64,000 bases of DNA from Pseudomonas yamanorum. Lineage in GTDB: Bacteria; Pseudomonadota; Gammaproteobacteria; Pseudomonadales; Pseudomonadaceae. This document shows, piece by piece, positions 63,352 through 64,000 of the stretch (positions within the stretch are counted from its first letter, which is position 1; each line of letters opens with the position of its first letter). The position numbers and the translations under genes are program-made. The stretch lies in NCBI RefSeq assembly GCF_013386765.1, contig NZ_JACARE010000007.1, positions 1-64,000 of the forward strand, in the 5' to 3' direction. The notes beneath the pieces were generated by a model. That model saw only the letters and a list, made by a program, of their open reading frames with translations, made no database searches and was not told the DNA's origin.

Positions 63352-64000
63352 ATGGCTCTCAGTAAAGAAGCGCCGGAGTTTGACATCGACGATGAGGTTC
63401 TCCTTATGGAGACTGTCATCGATACGGAATCGATGTCGAATGAGGGACCTGCTGTACCTTCAGTTCGCACCAAGTCCAAAAACTCCACCGCGTTAAAGCA
63501 ACACAAATATATTGATTACACGCGGGCGCTCGACGCGACCCAGCTGTACCTCAATGAAATCGGCTTTTCCCCTCTGCTCACTCCCGAAGAAGAAGTCCAT
63601 TTTGCGCGCTTGTCGCAAAAGGGTGATCCGGCTGGGCGCAAGCGCATGATTGAAAGCAACCTGCGACTGGTGGTGAAAATCGCCCGACGCTACGTCAATC
63701 GTGGGTTGTCCCTGTTGGACTTGATCGAGGAGGGCAATCTCGGCCTGATCCGAGCGGTGGAGAAGTTTGACCCTGAGCGGGGTTTTCGCTTTTCAACCTA
63801 CGCCACCTGGTGGATTCGTCAAACCATCGAACGGGCGATCATGAATCAAACCCGTACGATCCGGTTGCCGATCCATGTGGTCAAGGAGCTCAACGTCTAC
63901 CTGCGGGCGGCGCGTGAGCTGACACAAAAACTCGATCATGAACCTTCGCCTGAAGAAATCGCCAACCTGCTGGAAAAACCGGTGGGAGAGGTCAAGCGTA
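63352..64000 (+). CDS. rpoS: RNA polymerase sigma factor RpoS (truncated by the window end)
   Basis: The first 216 codons are present without a stop. The ATG at 63352 follows AAGGA (63339-63343) and gives the expected start [16 protein letters not shown]. Region 1.2 ([26 protein letters not shown]), regions 2.1-2.4 ([53 protein letters not shown]) and the start of region 3 ([15 protein letters not shown]) identify the stationary-phase and general-stress sigma factor. Regions 3 (end) and 4 lie beyond 64000. Confidence 0.98.
   Translation, partial: MALSKEAPEFDIDDEVLLMETVIDTESMSNEGPAVPSVRTKSKNSTALKQHKYIDYTRALDATQLYLNEIGFSPLLTPEEEVHFARLSQKGDPAGRKRMIESNLRLVVKIARRYVNRGLSLLDLIEEGNLGLIRAVEKFDPERGFRFSTYATWWIRQTIERAIMNQTRTIRLPIHVVKELNVYLRAARELTQKLDHEPSPEEIANLLEKPVGEVKR

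Overview
The window is a 64 kb piece of a Pseudomonas chromosome, most likely the P. fluorescens group. The gene order matches conserved Pseudomonas blocks: rlmA-dapE-ndvB, csdA-csdE-tcdA, dapD, dapC-glnD-map, rpsB-tsf-pyrH-frr-uppS-cdsA-dxr-rseP-bamA-skp-lpxD-fabZ-lpxA-lpxB-rnhB-dnaE-accA, tilS, pyrG-kdsA-eno-ftsB-ispD, and gfnR-adhC-fghA-ispF-truD-surE-pcm-nlpD-rpoS. Codon use is GC-rich, and the intergenic REP palindromes (GTGGGAGC..., GTAGGAGC... and GCGAGGGAGC... types) are typical of fluorescent pseudomonads.

Layout. 1-5.1 kb: a TetR regulator divergent from an RND efflux adaptor and pump, with a palindromic operator between them and no outer-membrane channel gene. 5.1-6.0 kb: a gene-poor stretch with two doubtful small ORFs and a strong terminator. 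6.0-9.7 kb (minus strand): DUF4197 protein, YbaY-like lipoprotein and plsB. 9.7-15.4 kb: a cold-shock protein, an unknown 125-residue protein, rlmA, dapE and the cyclic beta-glucan synthase ndvB. 15.6-19.6 kb: tcdA converging on csdE/csdA (sulfur transfer and ct6A tRNA modification), then dapD and an ArsC-like protein. 19.8-26.5 kb: a Na+/H+ antiporter, dapC, glnD and map.

26.9-46.2 kb is a long plus-strand run of essential genes: translation factors (rpsB, tsf, frr), UMP kinase, isoprenoid, undecaprenyl and phospholipid precursors (dxr, uppS, cdsA), outer-membrane assembly (rseP, bamA, skp), lipid A (lpxD, lpxA, lpxB with fabZ), rnhB, dnaE and accA. Many junctions are ATGA or TAATG overlaps, so translational coupling is likely. 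46.4-53.1 kb holds tilS, pyrG, kdsA, eno, ftsB and ispD.

53.1-56.2 kb carries the one clearly accessory gene: a 1015-residue orphan protein on the minus strand whose C-terminal part has the paired GxxH signature (GETH at 710-713, GDSH at 850-853) of the Tiki/ChaN/EreA-like hydrolase superfamily. It resembles the dermonecrotic-toxin-type proteins of pseudomonads. It sits between ispD and the formaldehyde-detoxification genes (gfnR, adhC, fghA). The window closes with ispF-truD-surE-pcm-nlpD and the first two thirds of rpoS. A candidate PsrA box lies inside nlpD, where the rpoS promoter is expected.

No rRNA, tRNA, CRISPR array, insertion sequence or prophage was found. Six REP-type elements lie in intergenic gaps; one is nested inside another.
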